Positions 33,025-44,570 of a DNA stretch of 64,000 nt are shown piece by piece. How positions within the stretch are numbered: position 1 is the stretch's first letter; every line of letters begins with the position of its first letter. The DNA comes from Bretschneidera sinensis (Eukaryota > Streptophyta > Magnoliopsida > Brassicales > Akaniaceae): NCBI GenBank assembly GCA_023935145.1, contig CM043700.1, forward strand, positions 106,332,400 to 106,396,399, in the 5' to 3' direction. The translations under genes and the position numbers were made by a program. Below the pieces are notes generated by a model. That model was not told the DNA's origin, searched no databases, and saw only the letters and a list, made by a program, of their open reading frames with translations.

Positions 33025-33500
33025 GAAGGGGACTTATGATTGATGTTAGTGGATATCGAGGTATATTCTTGACACCTCTTGGATTTCTTGACCATGTCAG
33101 TAACATCTTAGGCTAGTAGTATTCGTGCCAAATGATCTTATAAGCTATGCTTTTCCCCCCAAATGATTCCCACATATCCCTTCATGAACTTTCGGAGAAT
33201 GTAATTAGCATTTGTGGGACCAAGGAATTTAAAGTAGGGGTAGTAGGTCCCTTTTTGTATAGTTGGTCTTCAATGATGATGAATCATAAGGAGCAAGAAA
33301 TAATTTTATTTGCTTCAATTCTTTGCTCAAAAATTTTTCCATCCTGTATGTATTAGAGCATCGAGTCCATTCAGGTTTGTTCTCCACTGATTGGCATGAC
33401 TAGCTGCTCATTTATGGTAGACGTACCCATCGTCTCTAGATATAAAGTCTAAGTGAGGTCTGACTGTTTGGAGAAGACAAGTCGAGCTAGTGTATTTGCC
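33025..33500 (-). pseudogene. Tat2 integrase N-terminal part (upstream of element B)
   Basis: The minus strand reads KFLGPTNANYILRKFMKGYV, then GIIWGEKHSL, LARILLA and VKKSKRCQEYTSISTN, which is the H2C2 zinc-binding region of Tat integrase with the HLG changed to IWG. It breaks at the GAAGG duplication and continues at 25958. Confidence 0.75.
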
Positions 33501-33509
33501 TTAGAATTT

Positions 33510-33935
33510 TGTGATCGAGGCACTTGAGAGATTTGGAATCTCTTGAAGGTTGCGGCAAGTTCCCGTGTTTTTCTAGATACCTATTGATTTTCGCTCATCT
33601 TGCCTCATACTCGTTGGTCATCTGATTGATCACTAGTTAGGAGTCGTTGTGGACTTCTAGGTCTTGGGCAACTGAGGTCTTTGCTAGTTTCATCTCTGCT
33701 AGCAAAGCCTCATACTATACCTCATTTTTAGAGGCCTTGAACTCGAATCTTAGAGTATATTCGACTGTGAAGCCTTCAAAGCTAGTAAGAAAAAGGCCAA
33801 CTCCACTACTGAAGATGTTGGAGGACTTATTGATAAAGAGTATCCAAACCAATATCTGCTCATCGTGCTCGAACTCATGCTTCTCAAGGGGTTCCTTAAG
33901 ATGTACCATTTCACTAGTGTTTCAAAGATTTCTAG
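33510..33935 (-). pseudogene. Tat2 RNase H
   Basis: Minus-strand translation: FTVEYTLRFEFKASKNEVEY, EALLAEMKLAKTSVAQDLEV, then HNDS, a stop, LVINQMTNEYEAR. The N-E-EYEALL motif and DS pair are the RNase H helix and third acidic site of the Tat lineage. A stop and a nearby frameshift disrupt it. Confidence 0.8.
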
Positions 33936-33960
33936 TTTATTAGTATGTCTTAGTGGTTGG

Positions 33961-34640
33961 CTAGTAAAGACCGTGATGGTATGAGATTAAAAGTGTAGTA
34001 GTAACTTTTGGGTTATAATCAAGGTCAGATATATAGTCTTTTGACTTTATGCTCTTGACGATCATGTTGTCGGCATACACTTCCATATTCCTTCCGATAT
34101 GTTCCTTAAAAAATATGTTAACCAGCCTTTGGTAGGTTATCCCTTCATTTTTTAGACCGAAGGGCATGACCTTCCGACAATAGAGGCCCTAGTCGATGAT
34201 GAAGGTAGTCTTTGATTGGTTTAGCTCATGTAGGAGAATTTGATTTTACCCTGAATATGCGACCATAAAGGTAAGTGATTCATACCCTGAAGTGGCATTA
34301 ACTAACTAGTATATTCTCAGCAACGGGAAGATGTATTTTGGGCATGTTTTTTGAGGTTAGACATTCTCCATTTTCAATTTTCTTTCTTCACCATGACTAC
34401 ATTAGCGAACTAATCCAGGTAATGGGCGTCTAGGATAAAGCTGACGACGAGAAACTGCCAACTTCCTCCTCGAACATTTTCTATCGCTTAAAGGCAAATG
34501 ACCTCTTCTTCTTAACCATTATTTTGTGGTTTGGATCAACATTTAGCATGTGGTTGGTAACCTATGGATCAATCCCAAGCATATCAGAGGTCGACCAGGA
34601 GAAAACATCATGGTTTTTCAAAAGGAAAAACACAAGAGAA
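33961..34640 (-). pseudogene. Tat2 reverse transcriptase
   Basis: The minus strand reads ANVDPNHKIMVKKKRSFAFK; a frame change; the fingers region with NGECLTSKNMPKIHFPL; ESLTFMVAYSG; SKTTFIIDQGLYCRKVMPFG; LKNEGITYQRLVNIFFKEHI; and GRNMEVYADNMIVKS. The catalytic YVDDM motif reads YADNM, losing the second Asp, so this copy cannot be active even apart from its frameshifts. Confidence 0.82.
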
Positions 34641-35160
34641 GTTTTAAGCTTTTTGAGTAAACTGAACCCAATTTGTATGGTCTTATGATCTTTATTCTCA
34701 TTTAGGGGGACAATGATTAACTCCTCAATAGGTTGACCCCTTGGACCTTTTGAGTTCATCTTTTAGGTCTTCAATCTCGATAGTTAAGGTCTCAGTTTTT
34801 TTATGTCCCTTTATGGAGCTGAGATAGCAAGATCGAAAGTTGTCTCATTTTCTTGAACTTCCCCGATTTTATTCTCTGTAGGGAACTTTATCTTCAGATG
34901 ATATGTGGAGACAACTACCTTCATGGATTTTTGACTTGATCTCCCAAGGATAGCATTGTAGGAGGACAAGAGCTTGAGGACTAGGAAGGTGATCATGATA
35001 GTTGTCTGTTTAGGAGCTGAGCTCGCGGTAACGTGCGGACTATGTTGCCTTCAGGAAGTATTGACTCTTCTGAAAATCCATAGAGTGGAGATACCACTAG
35101 CTTGAGTTGATCATCGCAGAGTTTCATCTTTTGAAAATATCTTGGTATAAAATGTCAATC
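34641..35160 (-). pseudogene. Tat2 protease C-terminal part and PR-RT linker
   Basis: SSYNAILGRSSQKSMKVVVS with TYHLKIKFPTENKIGEVQEN is the C-terminal half of the Tat-lineage retropepsin. It is followed by PRGQPIEELIIVPLNEN and FFLLKNHDVFSWSTSDMLGI, the linker to RT. The segment above 35000 (LVDNGSSIDILYQDIFKR-like, 35110-35190) is the DNGSS active-site region, partly frameshifted. Confidence 0.78.
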
Positions 35161-35589
35161 GAACTTCCATTATCGACCAAGATCTTTTCCACATTGTAGT
35201 TTCTCATTAGTAAGGTGATGACCATGGCATTGTCGTGTAGTATTTATAGCCCTATGAAGTCATCTTCAATGAAAGAGACTACTTAATCAGTTCTTGCTTT
35301 CTTGTTGGGTACACTAACGAAGGCGACCGATCTGGCATAGGTTTTCTTTGCTTATAATGAATGCCCGTTGGTTTTTGGGCCTCTGAAAATGGTTATGATG
35401 GTTCCGAGTATATGGTAAGATCTTTCTTGTTACCTTGTTTGTGCCTGTTATCTTGTGCATTTCTTCTCGGACTTCGCCTAGGACCTTGCATTGGGTTGTG
35501 CTTAGGGCTTCGTATTGAACTTTGCCTAAGGACTAGCTTAGAGATGTGATTAGGGCTTTTCCTAGAAATACGCAAGGGATTTCGTCCTA

Positions 35590-36600
35590 GTAGCTCCTTT
35601 TTATCTCTTTAGAATGTAGGAGCCCAGGTATATTCTATCAAATATTCTCGACAGATAAGTAACTCTATCTGGTTCTTGAGGGCTTTGTACTCCTCGGTGT
35701 TGTACCCATGATCTCTATAGAAGTGACACCATTTGGACCTGTCTTTACTCTCACTGGTGTTTATAGGTTTTTAGGGCCAATAAACAAAATCTATTTCTTT
35801 GATGTTCAGTAGGATGTTGGCCTTGGGGGCATTGAGGAGTGTATAGTTGTTGAACATCTGAGGTGTTTTTTCGCTTTCATCTTTGCGAGGCTTTTACCTC
35901 AAGTTGTTCTTTGGCTCACACTATTCACTTTTCTATTTTCTTTTCTTTCCTCTCATTCCTTCCAGAATTCTTGGTCTTCTTTTGCGAGTATGTATTCTTC
36001 AACTCGGGTAAGGATTTCATTCATGTCTTTGGTTGGGTGCCTAGCGAGCTTGGAGCTGAAGCTTCGCAACTTAACCCCATTTTTAAAAGCAACGGTTTGG
36101 ATCTTAGAGTTGAAGTCTGGGATTTCTCATGCAGTAGTTTTGAAGTGTTAAATACATTCACGGAGCTTCCCACCCCTCCGTTCAATAATATTGAAAGACT
36201 TTCAGATGTCTTCTTTAGTCCTTTACTGTTGAGGAAGTGCACAGTTGAGTTCTTTGAAGGTTGATGTTTTCGGGGTTTAGGTGAGAGTACCAGTGCCAGT
36301 AGCCTTTTTAAGTGTTAGTGGAAAAGCCCAACATAAGACCGAGTCTAGGTGGCGACGCAGGAGCATCATTGTCTTATAGAGTTAAAGGTGATCCATAGGG
36401 TTAGTGGTTCTGTCATAGGCCTTAATGACGAGCATCCTGAAGTACAAAGGGAGTGAGTTGTCCAGGATCTCTTAGGTGAAAGGAGGGTACTTGGGAGTTA
36501 AGTTCATCTAGAATATTGGTTCATCGATACTTGAAGGCTTTGCCTATCTTGTTATCCATCTCTTCTGGCTTCTTGTTGAGATTGGTGTGATTGTTGGAGA
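35590..36600 (-). pseudogene. Tat2 gag
   Basis: The minus strand shows KWCHFYRDHGYNTEEYKALK and NQIELLICREYL (35640-35740), the Tat gag C-terminal zinc-knuckle-like CxxHxxxGHxTEEC motif with its second Cys lost. Upstream are fragments of the Retrotrans_gag domain (36020-36450) in several frames. It is heavily broken. The start could not be fixed. Confidence 0.65.
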
Positions 36601-36935
36601 CAGAGTAGCTTTAGGATTTTGGTCCGTGATTAGTAGAAAAAGACCCTGTAGTGGACTTACGACCTAGGGTATTAGCATGGCAATTAGAATTTTTGTGCCT
36701 CATTGTTTGGGGGCTTGGTTGTGATACTTGAAGCTATGAGGGAGTGGCTTGCCCCCGGAGTCAGGCCGCCAGATTGACCACTAGCTATGTTAGCTCCATG
36801 AATTGTCCTATCGTGGCTACGGCATTCGGGTTAGCCTAACCTTGAAGAACTGGGTGGTTTGACTAGGACTGCTGATCCTGTTGTGACTACTCACCGGATG
36901 GTTCATTGAGGTTTTAGCTAATTGCAACATGTTCA

Positions 36936-37111
36936 AGGATGGTTGGGAGTTCATAACCAGTGCATAAGCCACGACTGGTGGGGGTATTTGCAGTAGTGGT
37001 AGTGACGGCTATTTTTGTGGCATCAATTGCAGCAATTTTGGAAGCATTTTTGGGCTGCATCTTTGACATATGAGTTTTTTTTTTTTCTGTTTCCCACGAA
37101 CCACGTCAATC
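36936..37111 (-). promoter_or_regulatory. Tat2 leader with primer-binding site
   Basis: Next to the 5' LTR the minus strand reads TTGACGTGGTTCGTGGGAAA (37091-37110), which resembles the TTGGCGCCG..GTGGGAA primer sites common in Tat elements, with several changes. The leader is duplicated at 20521-20698. Confidence 0.6.
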
Positions 37112-37589
37112 TATTGATGTCAAAAATCTGTCAGGCAACTAAACAGATATGGCATAGAACCTACGTACACAAAGACAAAAGAAATCCTAAAGAGTCACCA
37201 GAGGACTAAAGGGGTTGTGCCTTTAGGGGGACTCTTCAATGCCTAAGTTAACAAGTTGAAGGCTAGAGAAAAGTAAAGAGCAAGAGAGCTAGAGAATTTG
37301 TGAGTGAAGTAGAGTTCGATTAGGAAAGTGATTAATGCTTAGTGTCATAGGAGAATCAGGGTTCCCATAAGCTGGAGTGCTATGATAGGATTAGAGTTTC
37401 CATAGGCTGGAGGATTAGGGTTTCCATAGGCTGGAGTGTCCTAATAGGATTAGGGTTCCATAAGCTAGAATTTCCTTAATACCCCTTGGACACTTATAAG
37501 GAGATTATTTGTTGAGATTCTTGGATTGTGGGCTTATCTTATAGTGCCATGTGACATATCTGATTGGGTGAGGAAAATTATCCTACATC
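37112..37589 (-). repeat. 5' LTR of Tat2
   Basis: Partner of 20699-21196. On the minus strand it starts TGATGTAGGATAATTTTCC. It contains an internal near-duplicate of the GGATTAGGGTTTCCATAGGC segment (37380-37450). The right flank AAAGATTAATGG is not Tat2. Confidence 0.8.
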
Positions 37590-39848
37590 AAAAGATTAAT
37601 GGAAATTTTAAAATTTATAGATAAAAAAACCTTAAATTTAAGCAATTTGGTAGGGGAGAAAAAAAGCAAAGAGAGAAAAAACATGAGTTTGAAGGGTAAA
37701 AATGATCCATGACAATCAACACAACAGTAAGGATGCGAATGAGAAATAGTCTTTCCCAAAAAAATGTAGTTAGTTATAATTCATAGCTCATGGATCGAAA
37801 CAAAAGTTTCTAAACTGTAGCAAGAGATCAACCACCTTAAGAAGCTTCTTGTTCTATCCATTCATTATACAACAAAGTTAGTTGGATTATATGCTCAATG
37901 CCAAAAGCCATAAAGAATGCAATGTAAAACCACAAAAAAAAAAATAGAATTCGCAAATATAATAAGGACATTTGAAGGAAATTTAGAGCCTATACATGAT
38001 TCTAACTTCAAATGTTCTAAAATGCCCACACTTTAGGAAAATCATAATTTTACTCATATCGAAGAAAACCTCTCTATCTTTGAAGCAATGCAGATAGGTA
38101 CACCCAGGAAGATTTGATTGTAAAATATATTTATTCTTCCAGTTTTGCACCTTAGTATGAGAAAAATAGTAGGAAAACTTAAATAAGAAACTAACTAAAC
38201 TTAAATATATTAAAATTTCTTAAACTCTAAACACTTATAATCTTTTTTACTTACATAATTATTATCATAATCAAAATATCCCATTAAACTTAAATTAAAA
38301 TTCCCAAATCGATTCTTTCATGTATCCTACATCATTCTCCACTACTTAGAAAGAACTCAATGCTAAGTTAAAGAATGACAAAACATTAAGATCGATGATG
38401 CGTAGATAAATAAGGCAAAATCTCAAAACTCTTGGATCTCAAAGTCTGCATCATGTGAAAAAACTTTTGTTGAGAATGTTAGTTGTTGCAGTGCTTCAAA
38501 CTAAGTAAGTGGGACAAAATCAACAATAGTAACATGTGTATCAACCATAACCTCAGTTTTGTCTTCAATCTTGTCTTTATTTTTGTGTTTTACTTACTCA
38601 ATATTCTCAATAACTTCATCGTAATGGTGGATTGGTTCAACTAAAGTAACCTCACATGGAACTTGCTCAACTGATGGAACCTTACTTCGAGTATCTTCAT
38701 CTTTTGATGTCTCAATGTCAATTGTTTTTTATTTATCAATTTCTAGATCATCTTTCAGTGTCACAACATCCAAGGGCTTCAACACTTCCTTTTTCACCAA
38801 CTTAATTATCTTATCTAGATCTTCATATGAAGCTATTGGTCGATACTTAGGCTTTAGTTCAATCATATGTAACCATACTCATCAGGACCATCATAAACAT
38901 TTCCATAAGCACAATTGAACTCATCATAGCCTCTCTAAACACGATCATACTGATCATAATAACCTTATCCATAAGCACAACTAATCATCACAACCATCAA
39001 AAGAATTTTCATATCGATAAGTACAATCATACTTATACTTATATTGTCGACTTAAGTCTTCAAGGTTTTGCTTGTTAATATGAATCCAACAACTAAGTAC
39101 TCTATACTCCTCATTCAAGCTATGACAAAAATAATGAGAATCATACATTTCCCTTGGAGATCTCAACTTAGCTAGACGCTTATAGCCAATGAAAAATTGA
39201 TCTTACATTATTTGAAACTTTTCCCATACGAATAGACATAGTGACAAACTATAACTAAAGGTGCTCAAAAATAAACTTTTTTTTCTCTATTTTTCTTTTT
39301 TCTTTTTTTTTCTAATTTTCCCTTCATATTTTTCCCCTTTTTCCATTTTTTGTTGCTAAATCAAAAATTCATAAATATGAAAAATAACTTGGAACTTTTC
39401 AAAAAATTTCTTAGTCAACGGTCAATAACTCCATTTGTGGCTTAGATGCGACTCAACAAAAGAAAGTCGCTTCAACTAAGTTTTCATTTCTCAGTCAAAC
39501 AAAAAACTATTAAAAGGATCTGACATTCTCCGATGCTCCTCCATTGACGTCTATTTATACTTCGACATTTGATAAATTAAATATTTCTAAGTACCTCTGT
39601 AGTGTAAGTTTGGTCCAAAAACATGCAGAGAACAACGAATACGATGACTATGGAAAATTCTATCCACAATGATGGCTGGGCTTCTAAGGTCTCTACAATC
39701 AATGAGTTTTGAAGGGATAATGGTGGTGAAGAGCAACAGAAACCACTAGAGATGGAAGATCAGAGCTAACAGTGGCTTTGGGACAGCGGACATCTTTTAT
39801 GGCTTATTCCGGTGACTTTTCGACGCACAGATGGAAAGAGAGAGTAGA
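37590..39848. other. Unassigned DNA with coding-like minus-strand stretches
   Basis: The part at 38400-39200 yields minus-strand fragments rich in Tyr/Asp (such as QYKYKYDCTYRYENSFDGCD) and an acidic Lys/Glu-rich segment (KYRPIASYEDLDKIIKLVKK and EVLKPLDVVTLKDDLEIDK), interrupted by stops. I do not recognise the family; a retroelement gag or a decayed host gene are both possible. The region 39200-39848 is pyrimidine-rich and non-coding. It is the left host flank of element D. Confidence 0.4.
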
Positions 39849-39853
39849 TTGGG
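39849..39853. repeat. Target-site duplication of element D (left)
   Basis: TTGGG, identical to 60847-60851 at the other end of the element, 21 kb away. Confidence 0.85.
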
Positions 39854-40208
39854 TATTTGGTTTATGTATTTTGGGTTTCTGATAACAAGATCAACGAGAC
39901 AAAAAGAAGATTAGAATATTACTGCAGGCTTCGATGATAACTGATTCTTGCTTGTGTTTCAACTTGTTCAACAATGGGATCATTCCCATCTATTTATAGA
40001 GGCTTCTAGCCTCATCTCCGTCCCTTGATAACTGTCTCTTTCAAATTCAAATATGGATAATGTTTATCCATATTTCTTGATTATCTCTAACTTATGATTA
40101 GATATGTTCTTATTCATATTTTCTTATCATCTCTATCTGATGATCAGATATGACTTTATCAATTTTGGGATAACTATTCTATAGTTGGCTGGGTAGCCAT
40201 AACTAACA
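39854..40208 (-). repeat. 3' LTR of element D
   Basis: On the minus strand it starts TGTTAGTTATGGCTACCC after the purine tract AAATGGGAGA (40209-40218), and aligns with 60498-60846. Shared words: TGATTCTTGCTTGTGTTTCA, CCCATCTATTTATA, AATATGGATAATRTTTATC. Confidence 0.88.
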
Positions 40209-40342
40209 TCTCCCATTTAGCTACTTAGCCAAAAAAATTATGTACACTCTCACTATCAGTGAAATATCATATCAATACTTTTAGTAAAGGCTCCCAATAT
40301 TCATGAGATATTACGCCCCCCAACTGAGATAACACACTCCCA

Positions 40343-40506
40343 CTATTCATGAGATGTGACAAAAATATTCTTTTGATAAACTAATTTAAGGTGCAAGGTA
40401 CCTCTCAAGTGCTTCAATATTCTTTTAATTACTTTCCAAGGGATTGGACCAAGATTACTTTGGTACCTACTGACCAAACTTACTAGATATGCCAAGTCTG
40501 GTGGGG
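40343..40506 (-). pseudogene. Element D reverse transcriptase end (RNase H missing)
   Basis: The minus strand encodes TPPDLAYLVSLVSRYQSNLG and PIPWKVIKRILKHLRGTLHL, the RT tail of Copia, directly continuing the segment at 54732-54978 across Gypsy A. The frame stops ~25 residues later and only ~130 bp remain before the LTR, too short for the RNase H domain, which is therefore deleted. Confidence 0.83.
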
Positions 40507-41345
40507 TAGTCACGACCCAAACACATAAGACTATCCTTATGAGTCTAGGACATTCAATCAAATTAATTACCATATTTTACAACAATATCCATTTTTTTAT
40601 CCTTTATTGTTATCTTAATAAAAACCTTAAGTTTCCTCTTCTCATTATTTATGGATAAGATATATTTACAAACCATATCAAATTTATCAAACTTTTACAA
40701 TATTACCAGAAAATAATTACAATAACAAGTAGCTTGAGGAAAGGATGCCAAAAATACCACCTAAACTAGAAGATGCTTCTGCTGGGAAAAAAGGTGTCTA
40801 ACGCTCTTCGAAACATTGTCATTTCAACAAAGAAACAACCAGTCAATTTTTAAAATTGATATAAGTTTAAACTACCAAAATTCAATTCTCATACAACTAG
40901 AAGTCACATTTGATATATAAAACATAAAAAACATCTTTAAGAAATATTTAAAACATAAACTTTGCATTTAATCCAAACACAAATCGTTTTTCATCATTTT
41001 GAAACCAATCACCATGAATCAATACTAAAAACCATCTAACATTCCTTTTCATCATCTCAAAGCTCATAAGAAATCGAATCATCTCTTTTCTTGGGTTGGT
41101 TTCCAAAAGTAAGTATACACATAATCAATATATATAAATGTGTTATCATTCTATATCCCCATCCAGCAGGATACATATGATAATCGTCCCCATCCAGTAG
41201 AGCTATTAACTGTCCCCATCTAACAGGACACATATCCGAACATAAAAGTTAGACTACAGCTGAGGGCGGAGTAATCTCTAAGGCACACCCTTTTTATCAT
41301 ATCGAATCCCCATCTAGCAGGATACTCATATCCCCATCTAGCAGG
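40507..41345 (-). repeat. 3' LTR of element A, first part
   Basis: It aligns with 52595-53405. It includes the tandem ATCCCCATCCAGCAGGATAC words (41150-41345), in which Copia C2 landed. Continued at 46851. Confidence 0.85.
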
Positions 41346-41350
41346 ATATG

Positions 41351-42318
41351 TGTTGATATTTGTCTAAGGTTTAAACATGGTTTAAACATGGTTAAAGTTT
41401 AAACCAAGGTTGGAAGAATAAATTTTAGCATGTTAAAGAAGTGCACACAAGTGTGCGCGACACCTTGGAGCAAGGCAAAGGTAGGCACACTAGTGTGTGC
41501 GCCTAAGCACACAAGCTGGAAAGTATGTGCATCAGGTCAGGTCGTGGCCCAGCTTTGACCAGGCTGTAGCGCACAGCATGGAGGAATGCTGGAGGAAGGT
41601 TAGGCCACAGCGCACCCTACCCTAGGTCGTGGCTCACAGAGTGGCAGTAAGTGCCCCCTGTTTTAGGCCGCACCTTGCCCTATTTCAAGTCGTACCCTGA
41701 AGACACACCAAGGCTAGTTTTTCAACCTTATGTTGAGTGCGTGGATGCAAGATCAAAATGTACAGCTTGACTAAAGAATGATCAAAGGCCATGGTTGAGT
41801 GGTCATCAAGATCTAAGGGTGGAGATTGACTCTCAAGATTGGACAAGAAGTTGGTGCACTATATAAAGGGTCACCTAGCTTTATTCTCATCAACATTGTG
41901 ACATAATTTGAGATCAATTGTAAAGAGTGTCAGACATACAAGAGAGACTTGTGTGAGAGTGTAAAGATACAAAACACAAGAGGGACTCATTGTAGTGAGG
42001 TTGGTTGTAAAGAGAGAGTAGTATAGATTTGATAGAGAGTATTGTAATAGTTCTTATCATCTTCTTTCTTCTTTTCTTGGTTTCTTCAAGAACTTAAGGT
42101 TTCTTGAAGAGGGTTGTTGGATTGTAAAGAACCATTGATTTAGTGCAAAGAGTTCAGAGGAACTCATGGGGACGTAGGCTATTTCCGAACCTCGATAACA
42201 ATTGCTGGTCTTCTTTTCTTTCTTGCTTTGGTTGTTGTATCTTTTCTTTACAAGTTATTCTAGACTTGGGTGTTTGGAAGATTACCACCTGGGTATCTTT
42301 TCAATGTGGTTTCCAACA
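41351..42318 (+). repeat. 5' LTR of C2
   Basis: It starts TGTTGATATTTGTC and ends TTTCCAACA. A TATA box (TATATAAAGGG) lies at 41860-41870. The middle (41430-41700) has alternating GTGCGC/GTGCAC words and a GC-rich repeat-like block. Compared with the 3' LTR, it has TCGTGG where the other has CCGCGG, a change typical of methylated-CpG decay. Confidence 0.95.
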
Positions 42319-42319
42319 G

Positions 42320-42331
42320 TGGTATCAGAGC
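42320..42331 (+). promoter_or_regulatory. Primer-binding site of C2
   Basis: TGGTATCAGAGC, one base after the LTR end; initiator methionine tRNA type. Confidence 0.95.
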
Positions 42332-42556
42332 TTGCATAGCTGGGTATTGGAGCAAGAACAAGAAGGTGACGGAGTCAAGACTCCAAGAATCAAAGATCAA
42401 CTTCTTGGGTGATTCAAGAAAGGTGTAAAGATCAAGATCAGATCGTGTTCTTAAGAGTGATTCAAGAACGGTGTTAAGATCCATCTTCGATCGTGTTCTT
42501 GAGGTTGAAGAAAGCATTTGTTGGTATTGCATAAATCTGGGATCTTGTCCGCAAAG

Positions 42557-43252
42557 ATGGCTTCAAATTTTGGTATTGAGAAGTTTGATGGAAAGGGATA
42601 TTTTTCCCTATGGAAGCGGAAGATCAAGGTGGTTCTAGTGCAACAGAAAGTGGACTTAGCTCTTGGAGAAGATGATGTTTTTCCAGCAAGTACCACAGAG
42701 GACCAGCAGAATGAGATGAAGAAGATGGCAGACAGCACCATATTCTTGCACTTATCGGATAGTATCACAAGGGAGTGTGGAGACTCGGAAGATCCAGCTA
42801 CAATTTGGAAGAAACTAGATGAGTCGTTTCTTGCCAAGACTCTCCCTGATAAGAGGTATCTTCGTAAACGAATCTTTGCTTTTAAATTTGATCCTAAGAA
42901 AGAGTTGTAAGATAATCTTGATGCTAAGATGAGGAGTGCATCAAGTGGAAGAAGTCTGTTCATTAAAAGAAAGCCAGCAACTCGATATGGCAGCAGCAAT
43001 GGCTACTACCGGGACAGAGGTAGAGGAGAGAGCCATGGGAGAGTGCACAGCAACATACATAGCTACTACCAGGACAGAGGTAGAGGAGAGAGCAATGGGA
43101 GAGTGCACAACAATAATGGCTACCATCGGGAAAGAGGTAGAGGAGAAAGTCATGGGAGATGTTTTTACTGCTATAAGGAGGGTCATGTTAAGAAAGAATG
43201 CAAGGAGAATATGAGGGATGAGGAAAGAAGCCATACCAAGAATGGATAGGCT
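42557..43252 (+). pseudogene. C2 gag, centrally deleted
   Basis: ATG 42557 opens MASNFGIEKFDGKGYFSLWK, then KKMADSTIFLHLSDSITREC and KTLPDKRYLRKRIFAFKFDP, the N-terminal part of Copia gag. A stop at 42908 is followed in the same frame by DNLDAK and a frame-linked basic region with three YYRDRGRGESHGRVH-like repeats and the CCHC knuckle CFYCYKEGHVKKEC. The central gag segment between DPKKEL and the basic region is absent, exactly as in C1. Confidence 0.87.
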
Positions 43253-43693
43253 TCGGTTGCCAAAACAAAACAGCAAGATGGTGATGTTCTTGTTGTGTGC
43301 TCGGATGTGAGCAAGGGGCAAGAAGGCAACGGGAAATGGATCTTGGATTTCGGGTGCACTCATCACATGTGCCCTCACCGGAGTTGGTTCAAGAATTTCA
43401 AGGAAACCAATGATGAAAGGGTTTTCTTGGGAAACGATATTTCTTGCCAAGTGAGGGGGATAGGTGACATCCAGTTGAGGATGTTTGATAGAGTCACAAG
43501 GCTGCTGCGAAATGTGAGGTATCTTCCAGATTTGAAAAGGAATTTGATCTCATTGGGGCAGCTAGATTCTTTGGGGTATACATGCAAAGTAGAGGGAGGA
43601 AAGATCAATGTGACCAAGGGATCTTTGGTAGTGATCAAGGCAGCAATAAAAGATGGACTTTATAAGATGATCGGTGAAACAGAAACCAAGGAT
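43253..43693 (+). pseudogene. C2 aspartic protease
   Basis: The active site reads WILDFGCTHHMCPH: the usual D-T/S-G triad has Phe in place of Thr (C1 keeps DTG). It is followed by NDERVFLGNDISCQVRGIGD and VRYLPDLKRNLISLGQLDSL, the conserved C-terminal half, and ends at a stop at 43694. Confidence 0.87.
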
Positions 43694-44570
43694 TAAGCAG
43701 CAAGCTTGATGGCTGAGATGGATAGAGCAGCCCTTTGGCACACTCGCTTGGGACATATGAGCGAATAGGGCCTGCAAGTTCTCAACAAGGATGGCCTACT
43801 TGGTGGAAACAAAGTAGAGGAACTTGATTTCTGCGAGTGTTTTGTTCTTGAGAAGCAACACCGGGTCAGCTTCAACACCGGAGTGCACAACTCTAAGGGC
43901 ATTCTTGACTACATTCATGCGAACCTTTGGGAATCAGCAAGACCACCAACACAGGGAGGTAATCTTTAATTTCTATCTTTAATTGATTATTATTCAAGAA
44001 AGGTTTGGGTTTATTTGTTTAGAAATAAATCAGATGCTTCGAATAAATTAGTGGTGTGGAAAAAGCTGGTGGAGACTCAAATGGGCAGGTTAGTTAAGGG
44101 GATAAGAACCGATAATGGCTTAGAAATTTTTAACCAAGAACTTGATCAATTTTGTAGGTTAAATAGCATTCTAAGACATAGAACGGTTGTGAAAACCCCT
44201 TAGCAAATTGGAGTTACTAAGAGGATGAATAAGACCCTTATGGAAAAAGGTTAGGTGCATGTTAGATGGATCCGGATTACCCAAATGTTTTTGGGGGGAA
44301 GTGGTGTCTATTGCTGTGTATTTGGTTAATAGATCACCCTCTAGGATTGTGTACCATAAGACTCCCGAGGAGATGTGGAGTGGAAAACCCCCTGAGTTGG
44401 ACAAACTTAGAACTTTTGGGTGTGCTGCGTATGCACAACAAAATGATGATGAGCTTAGCCCAGGATCTAGAAAAAGTGTGTTTCTAGGATATGGGGAAGG
44501 GGCTAAGGGGTATAGGTTATGGTCCTTAGAAAAAGAAGGATTGAATCTCATTATAATTAGGGATTTTATT
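43694..44570 (+). pseudogene. C2 zinc domain and integrase
   Basis: LWHTRLGHMSE, a stop, and DFCECFVLEKQHRVSF form the HHCC domain. The core shows YIHANLW, where C1 has YIHADLW, so the first catalytic Asp is lost; GIRTDNGLEIFNQ has the second. A stop and frameshift near 44202-44250 break the third. The C-terminal Copia block GCAAYAQQNDDELSPGSRKS and FLGYGEGAKGYRLWSLEKEG is intact. Confidence 0.85.

Larger units (their letters stand above)
20521..37589 (-). mobile_element. Tat-lineage Gypsy retrotransposon (Tat2), split by element B
   Basis: On the minus strand the order is 5' LTR (about 37112-37589), primer site, leader, gag, protease, RT, RNase H, integrase, then an antisense gene, a minisatellite, a G-rich purine tract and 3' LTR (about 20699-21196). 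An antisense gene between pol and the 3' LTR is a trait of some Tat-lineage elements. Element B (25959-33024) sits in the integrase with a perfect GAAGG duplication. Left of the 3' LTR is an extra 178-bp copy of the leader, so the left end is not a simple LTR terminus. Confidence 0.88.

Noticed and set aside
40507..40511. A target duplication for Gypsy A (ACATG at 54732)
   Set aside because: The left flank does not match clearly; CGTGA-like bases near 40510 could be a mutated copy, but I could not place the LTR border firmly enough to claim it.
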